DNA of 64,000 bases from Collinsella aerofaciens (GTDB lineage Bacteria > Actinomycetota > Coriobacteriia > Coriobacteriales > Coriobacteriaceae): the NCBI RefSeq assembly GCF_018785245.1, contig NZ_WQPL01000024.1, positions 1-64,000 of the forward strand. Direction: 5' to 3'. A model generated the notes under the pieces. It saw nothing but the letters and a program-made list of their open reading frames with translations, was not told the origin of the DNA and searched no databases. The position numbers were made by a program, and so were the translations under genes. Shown here one piece after another: positions 41,288 through 50,065 of the stretch; positions within the stretch are counted from its first letter, which is position 1, and each line of letters begins with the position of its first letter.

Positions 41288-41428
41288 CTCGGCACCTCAT
41301 TTCAAGGGTCGGCGACTAACTTGGTAGCACTAATGTAAGTATATCAGGCGGTCGACCCGACACTGGCTGGGTGTGCGCGTGCCTTTCCGCTTCTTTGGAA
41401 ACCGAATCCCATTAGAAATGACGAGTTG

Positions 41429-41458
41429 TTTACGCTTCTTTTGGGGTGGCGGTACTAT
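41429..41458 (+). promoter_or_regulatory. Promoter of the second ABC exporter
   Basis: TTTACG (41429-41434), an 18-bp spacer and TACTAT (41453-41458) lie 45 bp before the start codon. Confidence 0.4.
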
Positions 41459-41502
41459 CATGGTTCGAATTGAATGTGGATGATGATAGGGAGCGCCTAT
41501 AC

Positions 41503-43356
41503 ATGATTGAGCTGCTCAGGCGTTTTGGTGGTAAGTTTCGCCGGTATATGGTGATTGGCCCTGCGTGTAAGCTGATCGAAGTGATCTTTGACCTGCTGAC
41601 GCCGCTGGTGATTGCCCAGATGATCGATAAGGGTATTGGCGCACACGATGTCAACGCCGTCGTCCACTACGGTATGCTGCTTGGCGCCATGGCTGTGATC
41701 GGCATCTCGTTTACGCTCGTCTGCCAAAAGATGGCGGCGCTCACCTCGCAGGGCATGGGCACCGATATCCGCGGTGCGCTCTACCAACACATCAACAAGT
41801 TGAGCTATGCCGAACTCGACCGCTTTGGCACGCCGTCGCTTATCACCCGCATCACCAACGACGTCAACCAGGTGCAGCTTGCCGTGGCGCTGGGCGTGCG
41901 CATGCTCATCCGCTGGCCCTTCTTGGCGGTGGGCTCTATGTGCGCGGCCCTTGCCATCGACCTTAAGCTCGGCATGATCTTTTTGATTTGCACGCCCGCC
42001 ATTGGCCTGGTGTTTTGGTTTGTCATGGCGCGCTGCATTCCGTACTACAAGCAGCTGCAGGCAAAGCTCGACCGCATCGCGCTCATTTGCCGCGAGGGGC
42101 TTTCGGGCGCCCGCGTGGTTCGCGCCTTTGTGCGCGAGGACCACGAGCGTGAGCGCTTTGCCCAAGCTGCCGATGACCAGGCCAATACTGCCATCGCGGT
42201 GGGCAAGCTCTCGTCGATTCTCAACCCCGTGACGTTTTTGGTGATGAACCTGGGTGTGTGCGCCATCCTGTGGGTGGGCGGCATCCAGGTCAACGTGGGC
42301 GAGCTCACGCAGGGTCAGGTCATGGCGTTTGTGAACTACATGACGCAGACGCTCACCTCCATCGTGTACGTCGCCAACCTGGTCGTGGTCTTTACCAAGG
42401 CGAGCGCCAGCGCGTCGCGTATCAACGAGGTGCTCAATTGCGTGCCGAGCATCACCGACGAGGATAACGAGCCGGTCGCACTGCCCCAGGCACCCGCGAC
42501 GGACGTCGACGCCCCGGTCTCCGCGCTGAGCTTGAGCCATGCGAGCTTCTCCTTTGGCGCGGGCGCGGCAAATGCCGTCAACGATGTGACCCTGGAGCTG
42601 CCGCTGGGCAAGACGCTCGGCATTATCGGCGGCACGGGCAGCGGCAAGTCCACGCTCGTCTCGCTCGTCCCGCGCCTGTACGATGCGAGCACCGGCAGCG
42701 TGAGCGTGATGGGCGCCGACGTGCGCACCTGGCCGCTCGACCAGCTGCGCCGTGTGGTCGCGACCGTCCCGCAGCGCGCGTCGCTGGTGAGCGGCACCAT
42801 CCGCAGCAACCTGACCTGGCGCGACGAGGCTGCGACCGACGAGGATCTCTGGGCGGCGCTCGACATGGCGCAGGCGAGCGAGTTCGTGCGCAACAAGCCG
42901 CAGGGGCTCGATACCCCGGTCGAGGCGGGCGGCAAGAACTTCAGCGCTGGCCAACGCCAGCGCCTGACCATCGCGCGCGCCCTGGTGGGCTCGCCTCAGA
43001 TATTGATCATGGACGACTCCGCCTCGGCGCTCGACTTTAAGACCGACGCGGCGCTTCGCCATGCCATCCGCGAGCGCAGCGTGTGTGGCGCTGCTGAGGG
43101 CGGGCTGCCGCTGACTACGGTGATCGTAAGCCAGCGCGTTTCGACCGTGCGCGACGCCGACATGATCTGCGTACTCGACCACGGCTCGGTCGCGGGCCTG
43201 GGCGCGCACGATGAGCTCTACACGACCTGCCAGCTCTACCGCGAGATTTGCCAGTCGCAGCTTCGCCGCGAGGAGCTCGAGGGCCAGCAGGGGAGCACGA
43301 CGCCCGCGTCCGCTCCGACCGCCCCCGCATCCGTCTGCGCAAAGGAGGGCTGCTAA
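41503..43356 (+). CDS. ABC exporter half-transporter, degenerate ATP site (pair 2)
   Basis: A 617-aa exporter half with an N-terminal six-helix membrane domain and an ATPase domain. Walker A reads GGTGSGKST and the signature FSAGQRQR. Walker B ends LIMDDSASALD with Asp replacing the catalytic Glu, as in the first exporter pair. A Thr/Ser/Pro-rich C-terminal tail ends in KEGC. The ATG at 41503 has GATAGGGAGCGCC upstream. The next gene starts at the first base after its stop, so they form one operon. Unlike the first pair, no MarR gene is linked. Confidence 0.92.
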   Translation: MIELLRRFGGKFRRYMVIGPACKLIEVIFDLLTPLVIAQMIDKGIGAHDVNAVVHYGMLLGAMAVIGISFTLVCQKMAALTSQGMGTDIRGALYQHINKLSYAELDRFGTPSLITRITNDVNQVQLAVALGVRMLIRWPFLAVGSMCAALAIDLKLGMIFLICTPAIGLVFWFVMARCIPYYKQLQAKLDRIALICREGLSGARVVRAFVREDHERERFAQAADDQANTAIAVGKLSSILNPVTFLVMNLGVCAILWVGGIQVNVGELTQGQVMAFVNYMTQTLTSIVYVANLVVVFTKASASASRINEVLNCVPSITDEDNEPVALPQAPATDVDAPVSALSLSHASFSFGAGAANAVNDVTLELPLGKTLGIIGGTGSGKSTLVSLVPRLYDASTGSVSVMGADVRTWPLDQLRRVVATVPQRASLVSGTIRSNLTWRDEAATDEDLWAALDMAQASEFVRNKPQGLDTPVEAGGKNFSAGQRQRLTIARALVGSPQILIMDDSASALDFKTDAALRHAIRERSVCGAAEGGLPLTTVIVSQRVSTVRDADMICVLDHGSVAGLGAHDELYTTCQLYREICQSQLRREELEGQQGSTTPASAPTAPASVCAKEGC

Positions 43357-45216
43357 ATGAATCCGTACACTTCCTCCGGTTCGGTCGCCACGATGACGGC
43401 CAACGTGTCCGGCAACGATAACCTCAACGACCTGGGTGACGGTCCGCGCCAGCCCGGCGATCCCGAGCGCTATCCCGTGGGTGCGGTGACCCGCCGCTTG
43501 CTGGGCTACGTTCGTCCGCATCGCATTTCGTTTGTTGCGTCGTTTGTGAGCGCCGCCATCTCCGTGATTCTGCAGCTCTACACGCCCATCCTCATCGGCG
43601 AGGGCATCGACCTGATCGTTGCCGCCGGGCAGGTGGACTTTGACGCACTGCTGCCGCTCGTTACCAAGCTCGCGATTGTCGTCGTAGGTGCTGCGGCCTT
43701 CCAGTGGCTACAGGGCTACTGCGTCAACCGCCTGTCCTACGAGACGGTGCGCGACATGCGCGTGGAGGCGAGCGACAAGCTCAGCCGTATGCCGCTCAGC
43801 TTTATCGACAGCCATGCCCACGGCGACCTTATGAGCCGCGTGGTCAACGACGTGGATCAGGTGGGCGACGGCCTGCTGCAGGGTTTTACCCAGCTTTTCA
43901 CCGGCGTTATCACCATCGTGGGCACGCTCGCGTTTATGCTCTCCATTAACCTGACCATGACGCTCGTGGTGGTGCTCGTCACGCCGCTTTCCATCTTTGC
44001 TGCCGGTGCTATTGCCAAGCTCTCCAACAAGAGCTTTACGGCTCAGCAGCGCATTCAAGGGCAGCTCGGTGGTCATATCGAGGAGTATGTGGGCGAGCAA
44101 AAGCTTGTCGACGCCTTTGCCTATGGCCCCAACGCTCAGCAGCGCTTCGATGCCCTCAATGCCCAGCTCTACACCGCGGGCGAGTGCGCGCAGTTTATGG
44201 GTTCGCTCTCCAACCCCGGTACGCGTTTTATCAATAACATCATCTATGCCGTGGTCGCTGTGATCGGCTGCGTGGGCGTGATCACGGGCGTGCCCGCGGC
44301 GCTTACGGTGGGCGGCGTGCAGATCTTCCTGTCCTACGCCAACCAGTACACCAAGCCGTTCAACGAGGTCACCAACGTCATTACGCAGATCCAGACCGCG
44401 TACGTCTCGGCGCGCCGTATGTTTGCGCTGCTCGATGCGCGCGAGCAGGAGCCCGATGCGGAGGATGCCGTGGAACTTGCCGTCCCGCAGGGCGAGGTGA
44501 CCTTTGAGCATGTGGACTTTAGCTACGTGCCCGACCGCAAACTGCTGCAGGATATCTGCATCGAGGCTAAGCCCGGCATACGCTTTGCCCTGGTCGGCCC
44601 CACGGGCTGCGGCAAGACGACGCTCATCAACCTGCTGCTGCGCTTTTACGATATCGATGCCGGACGCATCATGGTCGATGGCCGGTCTTCGCGTGACTAC
44701 GCGCGCGCAAGCCTTCGCCGTGCCTTTGGCATGGTGCTGCAGGACACTTGGCTGTTCGAGGGCACGGTGGCGGACAACATCGCTTACGGTTGCCCAGGAG
44801 CTACGCGCGAGCAGGTTGTCGAAGCCGCCAAGCGCGCGCACGCGCACAAGTTTATCGTGCAGTTGCCAGGCGGCTACGATACGGTCATCGGCGAGGACGG
44901 CGGCACGTTTAGCCAGGGTCAAAAACAGCTGCTGTGCATCGCGCGCGTCATGCTCACCGACCCGGCTATCTTGCTGCTGGACGAGGCGACCTCGAGTATC
45001 GATACCCGCACCGAGCTGCAGGTGCAGGCGGCATTCGACGAGCTCATGGCCGGTCGCACAAGCTTTGTCGTGGCGCACCGCCTGAGCACCGTCCGCAACG
45101 CCGACTGCATTCTGGTGATGCGCGACGGGCAGATTATCGAGCGCGGCACGCACGACGAGCTGCTAGCGGCAGGCGGCTTCTACGCCGAACTCTATCGCAG
45201 CCAATTCGCCCAGTGA
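43357..45216 (+). CDS. ABC exporter half-transporter, consensus ATP site (pair 2)
   Basis: A 619-aa partner of the preceding gene. A hydrophilic ~45-residue start precedes the membrane domain. The ATPase has Walker A GPTGCGKTT, signature FSQGQKQL and Walker B ILLLDEATSSID with the catalytic Glu intact. With its neighbour it should form a heterodimeric exporter. The ATG at 43357 follows AAGGAGGGCTGCTAA, a good ribosome site inside the end of the upstream gene. The substrate is unknown. Confidence 0.92.
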   Translation: MNPYTSSGSVATMTANVSGNDNLNDLGDGPRQPGDPERYPVGAVTRRLLGYVRPHRISFVASFVSAAISVILQLYTPILIGEGIDLIVAAGQVDFDALLPLVTKLAIVVVGAAAFQWLQGYCVNRLSYETVRDMRVEASDKLSRMPLSFIDSHAHGDLMSRVVNDVDQVGDGLLQGFTQLFTGVITIVGTLAFMLSINLTMTLVVVLVTPLSIFAAGAIAKLSNKSFTAQQRIQGQLGGHIEEYVGEQKLVDAFAYGPNAQQRFDALNAQLYTAGECAQFMGSLSNPGTRFINNIIYAVVAVIGCVGVITGVPAALTVGGVQIFLSYANQYTKPFNEVTNVITQIQTAYVSARRMFALLDAREQEPDAEDAVELAVPQGEVTFEHVDFSYVPDRKLLQDICIEAKPGIRFALVGPTGCGKTTLINLLLRFYDIDAGRIMVDGRSSRDYARASLRRAFGMVLQDTWLFEGTVADNIAYGCPGATREQVVEAAKRAHAHKFIVQLPGGYDTVIGEDGGTFSQGQKQLLCIARVMLTDPAILLLDEATSSIDTRTELQVQAAFDELMAGRTSFVVAHRLSTVRNADCILVMRDGQIIERGTHDELLAAGGFYAELYRSQFAQ

Positions 45217-45256
45217 GCAAGCCCGTGGGGCAAATTAATCAATCGACAGACGGTGG

Positions 45257-45284
45257 TTTACATCTGTCACGTTAGTACTAAGAT
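45257..45284 (+). promoter_or_regulatory. Promoter of the flavodoxin-like gene
   Basis: TTTACA (45257-45262), a 16-bp spacer and TAAGAT (45279-45284), about 54 bp before the start codon. Confidence 0.45.
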
Positions 45285-45337
45285 ATTCATCTAATAAATT
45301 GCATTAGTGGCTTTAGTTTTGGGGGAAACGAGGCAAC

Positions 45338-45895
45338 GTGACTATGACGTGCTCTTTGGTGGTTAACAGCAAGAGCGGTAATACTAGGATGGTTTCGGGC
45401 GCGATCAAGCGCGCTCTGCAGGCTGCGGGTGTTGAGTTTGTCCATGCCGCGGCGTTGAGCGACGATGCGGATGCAGATCAGGTTGCGCTCGAGGCGCAGG
45501 GCGCCTGCACGGCCGACACGGTGCTCGTCGGTTTTTGGTGCGACAAGGGCGCGTGCACGCCTTCGGTCGCGGCGTTGCTCTCCGCCTTGCACGGCAAGCG
45601 CGTCTTCCTGTTTGGCACCTGCGGTTTTGGCGCCGACCAGAGCTATTACCAGCAGATTATTGATCGCGTGACTTCCAATTTGGCTGGGGATGCCGAGCTT
45701 GCGGGCTGGGCGATGTGCCAGGGCAAGATGGGCCCCGCGGTCAAGCAGCGCTACGAGGCCATGCTCGAGCAAGATCCCGACAACGCTCGCTATAAGATGC
45801 TGCTCGACAACTGGGTTGCCGCGAAGGACCATCCCACCAAGGAAGATCTGGACAACATGGCTGCAGCCGCCAAAAAGGCCGTTTTGGGCGAGTAG
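45338..45895 (+). CDS. Flavodoxin-fold protein, Flavodoxin_4 (PF12641)-like
   Basis: A 185-aa cytoplasmic protein. VVNSKSGNTRMVSGAI at the start is the flavodoxin phosphate-binding loop (S-x-T/S-G-N-T). GFWCDKGACTPSVAALLSAL and KRVFLFGTCGFGADQSYYQQ are typical of this flavodoxin group. Some members are annotated BilS, linked to gut bilirubin reduction, but no bilR or bilT is here, so I do not use that name. The GTG at 45338 is the predicted start; the ATG at 45344 is as likely. Confidence 0.75.
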   Translation: MTMTCSLVVNSKSGNTRMVSGAIKRALQAAGVEFVHAAALSDDADADQVALEAQGACTADTVLVGFWCDKGACTPSVAALLSALHGKRVFLFGTCGFGADQSYYQQIIDRVTSNLAGDAELAGWAMCQGKMGPAVKQRYEAMLEQDPDNARYKMLLDNWVAAKDHPTKEDLDNMAAAAKKAVLGE

Positions 45896-45937
45896 CTTCG
45901 TCGTTCGCGGTGCCGCGCGTTCAATCGTACAAACGTG

Positions 45938-45966
45938 AAAGCCTCGAGATTCTCGAGGCTTTTTTC
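45938..45966 (+). terminator. Terminator of the flavodoxin-like gene
   Basis: GCCTCGAG and CTCGAGGC pair around ATT, followed by TTTTTTC. Confidence 0.9.
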
Positions 45967-46049
45967 TTGACACTTGTGGACGCAACCGTGGCAAGCGTTT
46001 GGGGTGACATTTTCCATCACCTCGATGACGAGGCCGTTCTGGACAACAC

Positions 46050-46281
46050 GCTCGCATACGTTCGCTGGATGTATTCAGAGTGGGAAGGGCTTTCCTGATG
46101 GATGGGGTTTCGGAAAGTGCGTCCCAGAATTTGCCTTTGGAGTGGGATGCAATTTCCGGTTGAGGGATCTGGTGGAAAATGCGACCCGGAATTTGCGATC
46201 GGAGTGGGATGGAGTTTCCCAACGGGGCCGTAAGCGGAAACTGCATCCCACTCCGGACGTGAATTCTGGGACACGGTTTCC
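46050..46281. repeat. Array of 46-bp units with 16-bp spacers
   Basis: Three 46-bp units lie at 46112-46157, 46174-46219 and 46236-46281, each opening GGAAA and closing TTTCC, with 16-bp spacers, so the period is 62 bp. A fourth, partly decayed unit fits at 46050-46095. The core reads GGAGTGGGATG. Each unit can fold on itself (GCGTCCCA/TGGGATGC). Unit 3 is inverted relative to units 1 and 2. No gene lies inside. Confidence 0.75.
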
Positions 46282-46290
46282 GGATTCAAA

Positions 46291-46315
46291 AAAGGCCACA
46301 TGACGTGGCCTTTAA
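46291..46315. terminator. Terminator-like hairpin after the repeat array
   Basis: AAAGGCCAC and GTGGCCTTT form a perfect 9-bp stem around ATGAC, with A- and T-tracts on the two sides. Confidence 0.6.
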
Positions 46316-46417
46316 CTTGTATATGCTGCGGGTATCCCCATGACAAGCCGCGCTCCAACAACAGGGCGTCTGTCCGGGCGGAGGCATATAAGGTTCATCG
46401 CGAGTTCCGCACGCAAA

Positions 46418-46440
46418 GGAGGCCACTTAATGTGGCCTCC
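46418..46440 (-). terminator. Terminator of the LtaS-like gene
   Basis: GGAGGCCAC and GTGGCCTCC pair around ATTAA. Read on the minus strand it is followed by TTTGCG. The 46316-46417 stretch next to it holds no supported gene. Confidence 0.65.
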
Positions 46441-46516
46441 GTCTTGCGCAGGACTGTCCGAGCAGGGAACCTTACGTTCCGCGTCGCCGGGCAGACGAAC
46501 CAGTTAAGACGCGCTG

Positions 46517-48817
46517 CTACTTGATCTTGGTCGTACCTGGCGCCAGGTTGGGGTCGGTCTCGTTGGCCTCGGTCTGGAAGTGCTCGGTGTAGACGTTCTT
46601 GCCGTCGCGGAACATCTCGTAGTACTGCATCTTGGCGTAATCCTCGCGCGCCTTGGTGGCAGCCGCGGCCTCGGCGTCGTCGCCGGTGACGTTGGAGGAG
46701 AGCGCCCAACGCAGGCTAGCGTCCTCGTAGCCCACGGAGTTGATGGCGGGCAGCGACTCGCGCAGCGTCATGTGCGCCTTCTGGTAGTCGGTCAGCGGGG
46801 CGCCGATCAGCTGCATAAGCTGCGTGGACAGGTAGTTGGTGGACAGGTCGTCGACCTCGCTCGTCTGGTCGCAACCAGCAACGTCGTAGTTAGCCCAAAT
46901 GATGTAGTCGGTCTGCCACAAGCGCTCCTGGTGGGTGGCGTCGTCCTCGCCGGTAAACCACTTATCGTTGAATTTGGACGGGAAGAACGGCTGATGGTCG
47001 CCCCAGAACACCACGACCACCTTGCGGTCGAGTTTGCTCAGGGCGTTGAGGAAGTAACGCAGCGCCTGGTCGGACTGCTCGATGCACGAGACGTACTCGT
47101 CGACATCGGAGAGCGTGCCGTCCTCGATGGTCTTGGCGTCTAGGTCGGTCGTGTCGATGTTCAGGTGCATCTGCTTGTCGACCGGCAGCAGGCCCGTATC
47201 GTAGCCCGAGTGGTTCTGCATGGTCACGTCGAAGATAAACTGCGGATCGGCGTTCTGGTTGAGCATCTCAAGAATCTTGTCGTAGGTAGCCTGGTCGGTC
47301 ACCATGCCGCGCAGGGTATCGGCGCCCTGGAAATCGTTGATGGACAGGAACTGGTCAAAGCCAAAGTCCTTGTAGACGTTCTCGCGGTTCCAGTTGGTGG
47401 CGTGGTTGGGGTGCATGGCCGTGGTGGAATATCCGAGCGACTTGAACTGCTCTGCCAGGTTCCCGGTCGTTTCCATGTTGTAGATGGTGTAGGGGTACAC
47501 GCCCGAGCCCAGGTTGGCCATGGAGTTGCCGGTCATAAACTCAAACTCGGTATTGGCGGTGCCGCCGCCGTAGGCGCTCACGTAGAGCTTGCCGCGGCTG
47601 AGGCAGTTGGACAGGTTCTTAAAGTACTGCGGGCCTTCGTAGCCGGCGCGCATGTTCTGGTAGATCGAAAGATCCGAGAAGGTTTCGTTCATGATGGCGA
47701 TGACCGTGGGCTTCTCGCTGTCGAACTGCTCCTTTGCGGCGGCGCGCTCGTCGCTCTCGGCCGCGTCGGACTTGTCGTAGGCCTTGGCGTACTTTTTGAG
47801 CGTGGCCTTGGCATCGTCGACGGAGTAGTCGGCGGGTTTGGGCGGCTTGATGGACTGTGCCGCACTAATAAAGGCGGGCAGGTAGCCCTCGCGCCAGTAG
47901 CTCTCGAGCGGGCGCCAGGTGTAGACAGTGATGCCGAGGGTGTTGTAGTAGTCGATGAGGGTGACGTGCGCGGTCACGCCGCCCAGGCACAGCACGGCGA
48001 CGAGCAGGTTGGTGAGCAGCATGCGCTTGGCGTTGGCGGCACCCTTCTGACGGTGCGGTGCCACCAGGCCGGCGTACTCGCACAGCAGCATGGCGATGGC
48101 GGTAAAGCCCATGGACAGCACGCAGAACAGCGAGATCGAGAAGGTGTAGCCGGTGCCGGCGACCGCGGCGGCGGTGGAGATGGCCGAAAGGTCGCCCGGC
48201 TGGATGGGCATGGATTTAAACGTGATGACGAAGAACTCGGCAATGCCCAGGACAAAGAGGGCAAAGGCCAGGACCGCGGGAGCTGCGCCGTGGCGCTGGA
48301 ACAGGAAGAACAAGCCGATCATGAGCACGGTGATGATGGCCCACTCGAGCAGGATGCACAGGTGGTAGACCCAGGTAAAGTCGTGGTTGGACGAGACCTC
48401 CATGCCCAGCAGCGCAAAGACGCCGGCGAGCAGCAGGCACAGGACGGCGGCGACGAGTGGTTTGCCCACAAAGGCGCCGCGCAGGCGGGCGAGCTTGCCG
48501 GTGGGGGCGGGGGCGTCGGGCTTGGCGAACGCAAAGACGCGCGGGGCGATGCGATCGCGGGCGATGCTGGCCCAGGCGCATCCGGTGAGGATGGCGTTGG
48601 TCAGGATGAGCATCACAAAGGCGAGCGGCTCGTTTTGGGCGACGAGGCCAATGGCGCCCCAAATAGTCAAAAAGACCTGGAACAGGCCGAAGACGACGCT
48701 CCACCCAAGAGCGCTTTTGGCAACGGTGCCCGACTGAGCGCGAATGGCCTTGGCCTCGCGCAAGACAAGGTAGACGGTCGCCGCAAGACCGACGAGCGAG
48801 ATGGCGGCAGCGAACAT
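46517..48817 (-). CDS. LtaS/OpgB-like membrane sulfatase (phosphoglycerol or related transferase)
   Basis: A 766-aa protein with five or more N-terminal hydrophobic helices (to about 265) and a large extracytoplasmic alkaline-phosphatase/sulfatase domain. IAIMNETFSDLSIY holds the metal ligand and is followed by the nucleophile region TGNSMANLGSGVYPY. WGDHQPFFPSKF and MHPNHATNWNRENVYKDFGFD are typical of LTA-synthase-family proteins. It may build an anionic glycerol polymer or add phosphoglycerol to a glycan. No acceptor locus is near. The ATG at 48817 follows GAGGAGTCTCAGC; a GTG at 48832 is possible. Confidence 0.85.
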   Translation of the reverse strand: MFAAAISLVGLAATVYLVLREAKAIRAQSGTVAKSALGWSVVFGLFQVFLTIWGAIGLVAQNEPLAFVMLILTNAILTGCAWASIARDRIAPRVFAFAKPDAPAPTGKLARLRGAFVGKPLVAAVLCLLLAGVFALLGMEVSSNHDFTWVYHLCILLEWAIITVLMIGLFFLFQRHGAAPAVLAFALFVLGIAEFFVITFKSMPIQPGDLSAISTAAAVAGTGYTFSISLFCVLSMGFTAIAMLLCEYAGLVAPHRQKGAANAKRMLLTNLLVAVLCLGGVTAHVTLIDYYNTLGITVYTWRPLESYWREGYLPAFISAAQSIKPPKPADYSVDDAKATLKKYAKAYDKSDAAESDERAAAKEQFDSEKPTVIAIMNETFSDLSIYQNMRAGYEGPQYFKNLSNCLSRGKLYVSAYGGGTANTEFEFMTGNSMANLGSGVYPYTIYNMETTGNLAEQFKSLGYSTTAMHPNHATNWNRENVYKDFGFDQFLSINDFQGADTLRGMVTDQATYDKILEMLNQNADPQFIFDVTMQNHSGYDTGLLPVDKQMHLNIDTTDLDAKTIEDGTLSDVDEYVSCIEQSDQALRYFLNALSKLDRKVVVVFWGDHQPFFPSKFNDKWFTGEDDATHQERLWQTDYIIWANYDVAGCDQTSEVDDLSTNYLSTQLMQLIGAPLTDYQKAHMTLRESLPAINSVGYEDASLRWALSSNVTGDDAEAAAATKAREDYAKMQYYEMFRDGKNVYTEHFQTEANETDPNLAPGTTKIK

Positions 48818-49030
48818 GCTGAGACTCCTCACAAACTAAAACGTACGAAAGCGGGGGTTTACCCGATTGTTACCAAGATATGCGCTGCAATTGGTGGCTG
48901 CGCACAACAACCAGCCATATTAACGCGCACGTGCGGCGGTGTGGCGCAATGTAGTGGCGGCCTGCGCGATAATGGACGGGAATTACACGGAAACGTAAAG
49001 GCTTCTTAAAGAAATGGCGAGGATGGGGCT

Positions 49031-49906
49031 ATGGGTGAGCAGACTTGTATGACGGGCGTCGAGCACTGCGGCGGAGCTGCGGGCATGGACGCGGGCGGCT
49101 ATCCGGTCGAGACCACGGGCAACGCGGTGCTGGACACGTTGGAGCATCGCTCGTCCACGCGTGCCTTCGCGCGTGATGACGACGACCGTCCCGTGGCGGT
49201 GACCGACGAGCAGCGGGCGGCGATCTTGCATGCGGCGAGCCGCGCGCCGTCGGCGGGCGCCATGATGATGTATTCCATCGTGAGCATCCGCGAGCAGGCT
49301 ACGCTGGACCGCCTCGCCGACCTGTGCGATCACCAGCCCATGATCGCCAAGGCGCCCTGGGCACTAATATTTGTGGTCGATTATGCCAAGTGGATCGATC
49401 TGTTTGAGCACGTGGGCTGCTTTGAGCCCGAGTTTGTCGAGCGTACGGGCAAGGCGCCCCGCCGCGCGCCGGGTTTGGGCGACTTTGCCATCGCGGCCCA
49501 GGACACCGTGATCGCTGCGCAAAACGCCGTGGTTGCCGCCGAGGCCCTGGGGCTGGGGAGCTGCTACATCGGCGATATCGTCGAGAATGCCGAGGAAGTT
49601 GCCGAGCTGCTGGACTTGCCGCCCTATACCATGCCGCTGTCGATGCTCATCATCGGCACGCCCCGTAAGGAGCGTCCGGCCATTGCGCATCCCGTGGTGA
49701 ACCTGGTGCACGAGGAGCGCTACTGCCGCGCCGATGCCGCGACCATGGACGCGCAGGTGGCCGAGATGGACGCGATGTTCCGTCCGCATGCCCGCGTGGT
49801 GGGGGAGCGCGTCGTGGACATCTATACCCGCAAGCACACGAGTCCCTTTATGGCCGAGATGAGCCGCTCCATGGAGTGGTGGTTCAAAAATTGGCTCGGA
49901 AAATGA
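49031..49906 (+). CDS. Nitroreductase-family protein, 291 aa
   Basis: An FMN-dependent oxidoreductase. LEHRSSTRAFARD is the N-terminal RSxRxF signature, SRAPSAGAMMMYSIV the FMN contact, and AAEALGLGSCYIGDIVENAE with PLSMLIIGTPRKERPAIAHP the second flavin loop. It is longer than the 27064 protein by a ~35-residue start and a C-terminal ~75-residue extension (DAQVAEMDAMFRPHARVVGE), which fits the NfsA/FRP group. The ATG at 49031 follows GGATGGGGCT, a weak ribosome site. It stands alone. Confidence 0.87.
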   Translation: MGEQTCMTGVEHCGGAAGMDAGGYPVETTGNAVLDTLEHRSSTRAFARDDDDRPVAVTDEQRAAILHAASRAPSAGAMMMYSIVSIREQATLDRLADLCDHQPMIAKAPWALIFVVDYAKWIDLFEHVGCFEPEFVERTGKAPRRAPGLGDFAIAAQDTVIAAQNAVVAAEALGLGSCYIGDIVENAEEVAELLDLPPYTMPLSMLIIGTPRKERPAIAHPVVNLVHEERYCRADAATMDAQVAEMDAMFRPHARVVGERVVDIYTRKHTSPFMAEMSRSMEWWFKNWLGK

Positions 49907-49908
49907 CG

Positions 49909-49943
49909 GATGCGACAAAGAGACAGTCCCTTTGTCACATTCC
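49909..49943. repeat. TGTGACA-GGGACAG palindrome, copy 2
   Basis: GATGCGACAAAGAGACAGTC is followed by CCTTTGTCACATTCC, which is its near complement. It lies just after the nitroreductase stop codon and may act as a terminator. Confidence 0.7.
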
Positions 49944-50065
49944 ATATCGCCGAGGTGGCTTAAAGGCCGTATAAATGTTTATCTAGCTGGGAAAACAGTG
50001 CCATTCAAACATGGGCCGATTACCTATAATTCCTTCGAACATTAAAGTTGGGAGGAAACCGGCTT

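Noticed and set aside
41497-43521. A 674-aa open frame opposite the second ABC exporter
   Set aside because: Antisense of an obvious ABC half-transporter and without recognisable domains.
43708-45153. A 481-aa open frame opposite the second exporter partner
   Set aside because: Same reason: the plus-strand gene has all Walker motifs.
45338-45895. BilS assignment for the flavodoxin-like protein
   Set aside because: No bilR or bilT is nearby, and the similarity I see is to the general Flavodoxin_4 group.
46112-46281. CRISPR array
   Set aside because: The 62-bp period looks similar, but spacers are 16 bp, one unit is inverted, each unit is self-complementary and no cas genes are present.
47165-49009. 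A 614-aa open frame opposite the LtaS-like gene
   Set aside because: Composition is Gly/Val/His-rich without motifs, while the minus strand encodes a clear sulfatase with membrane helices.
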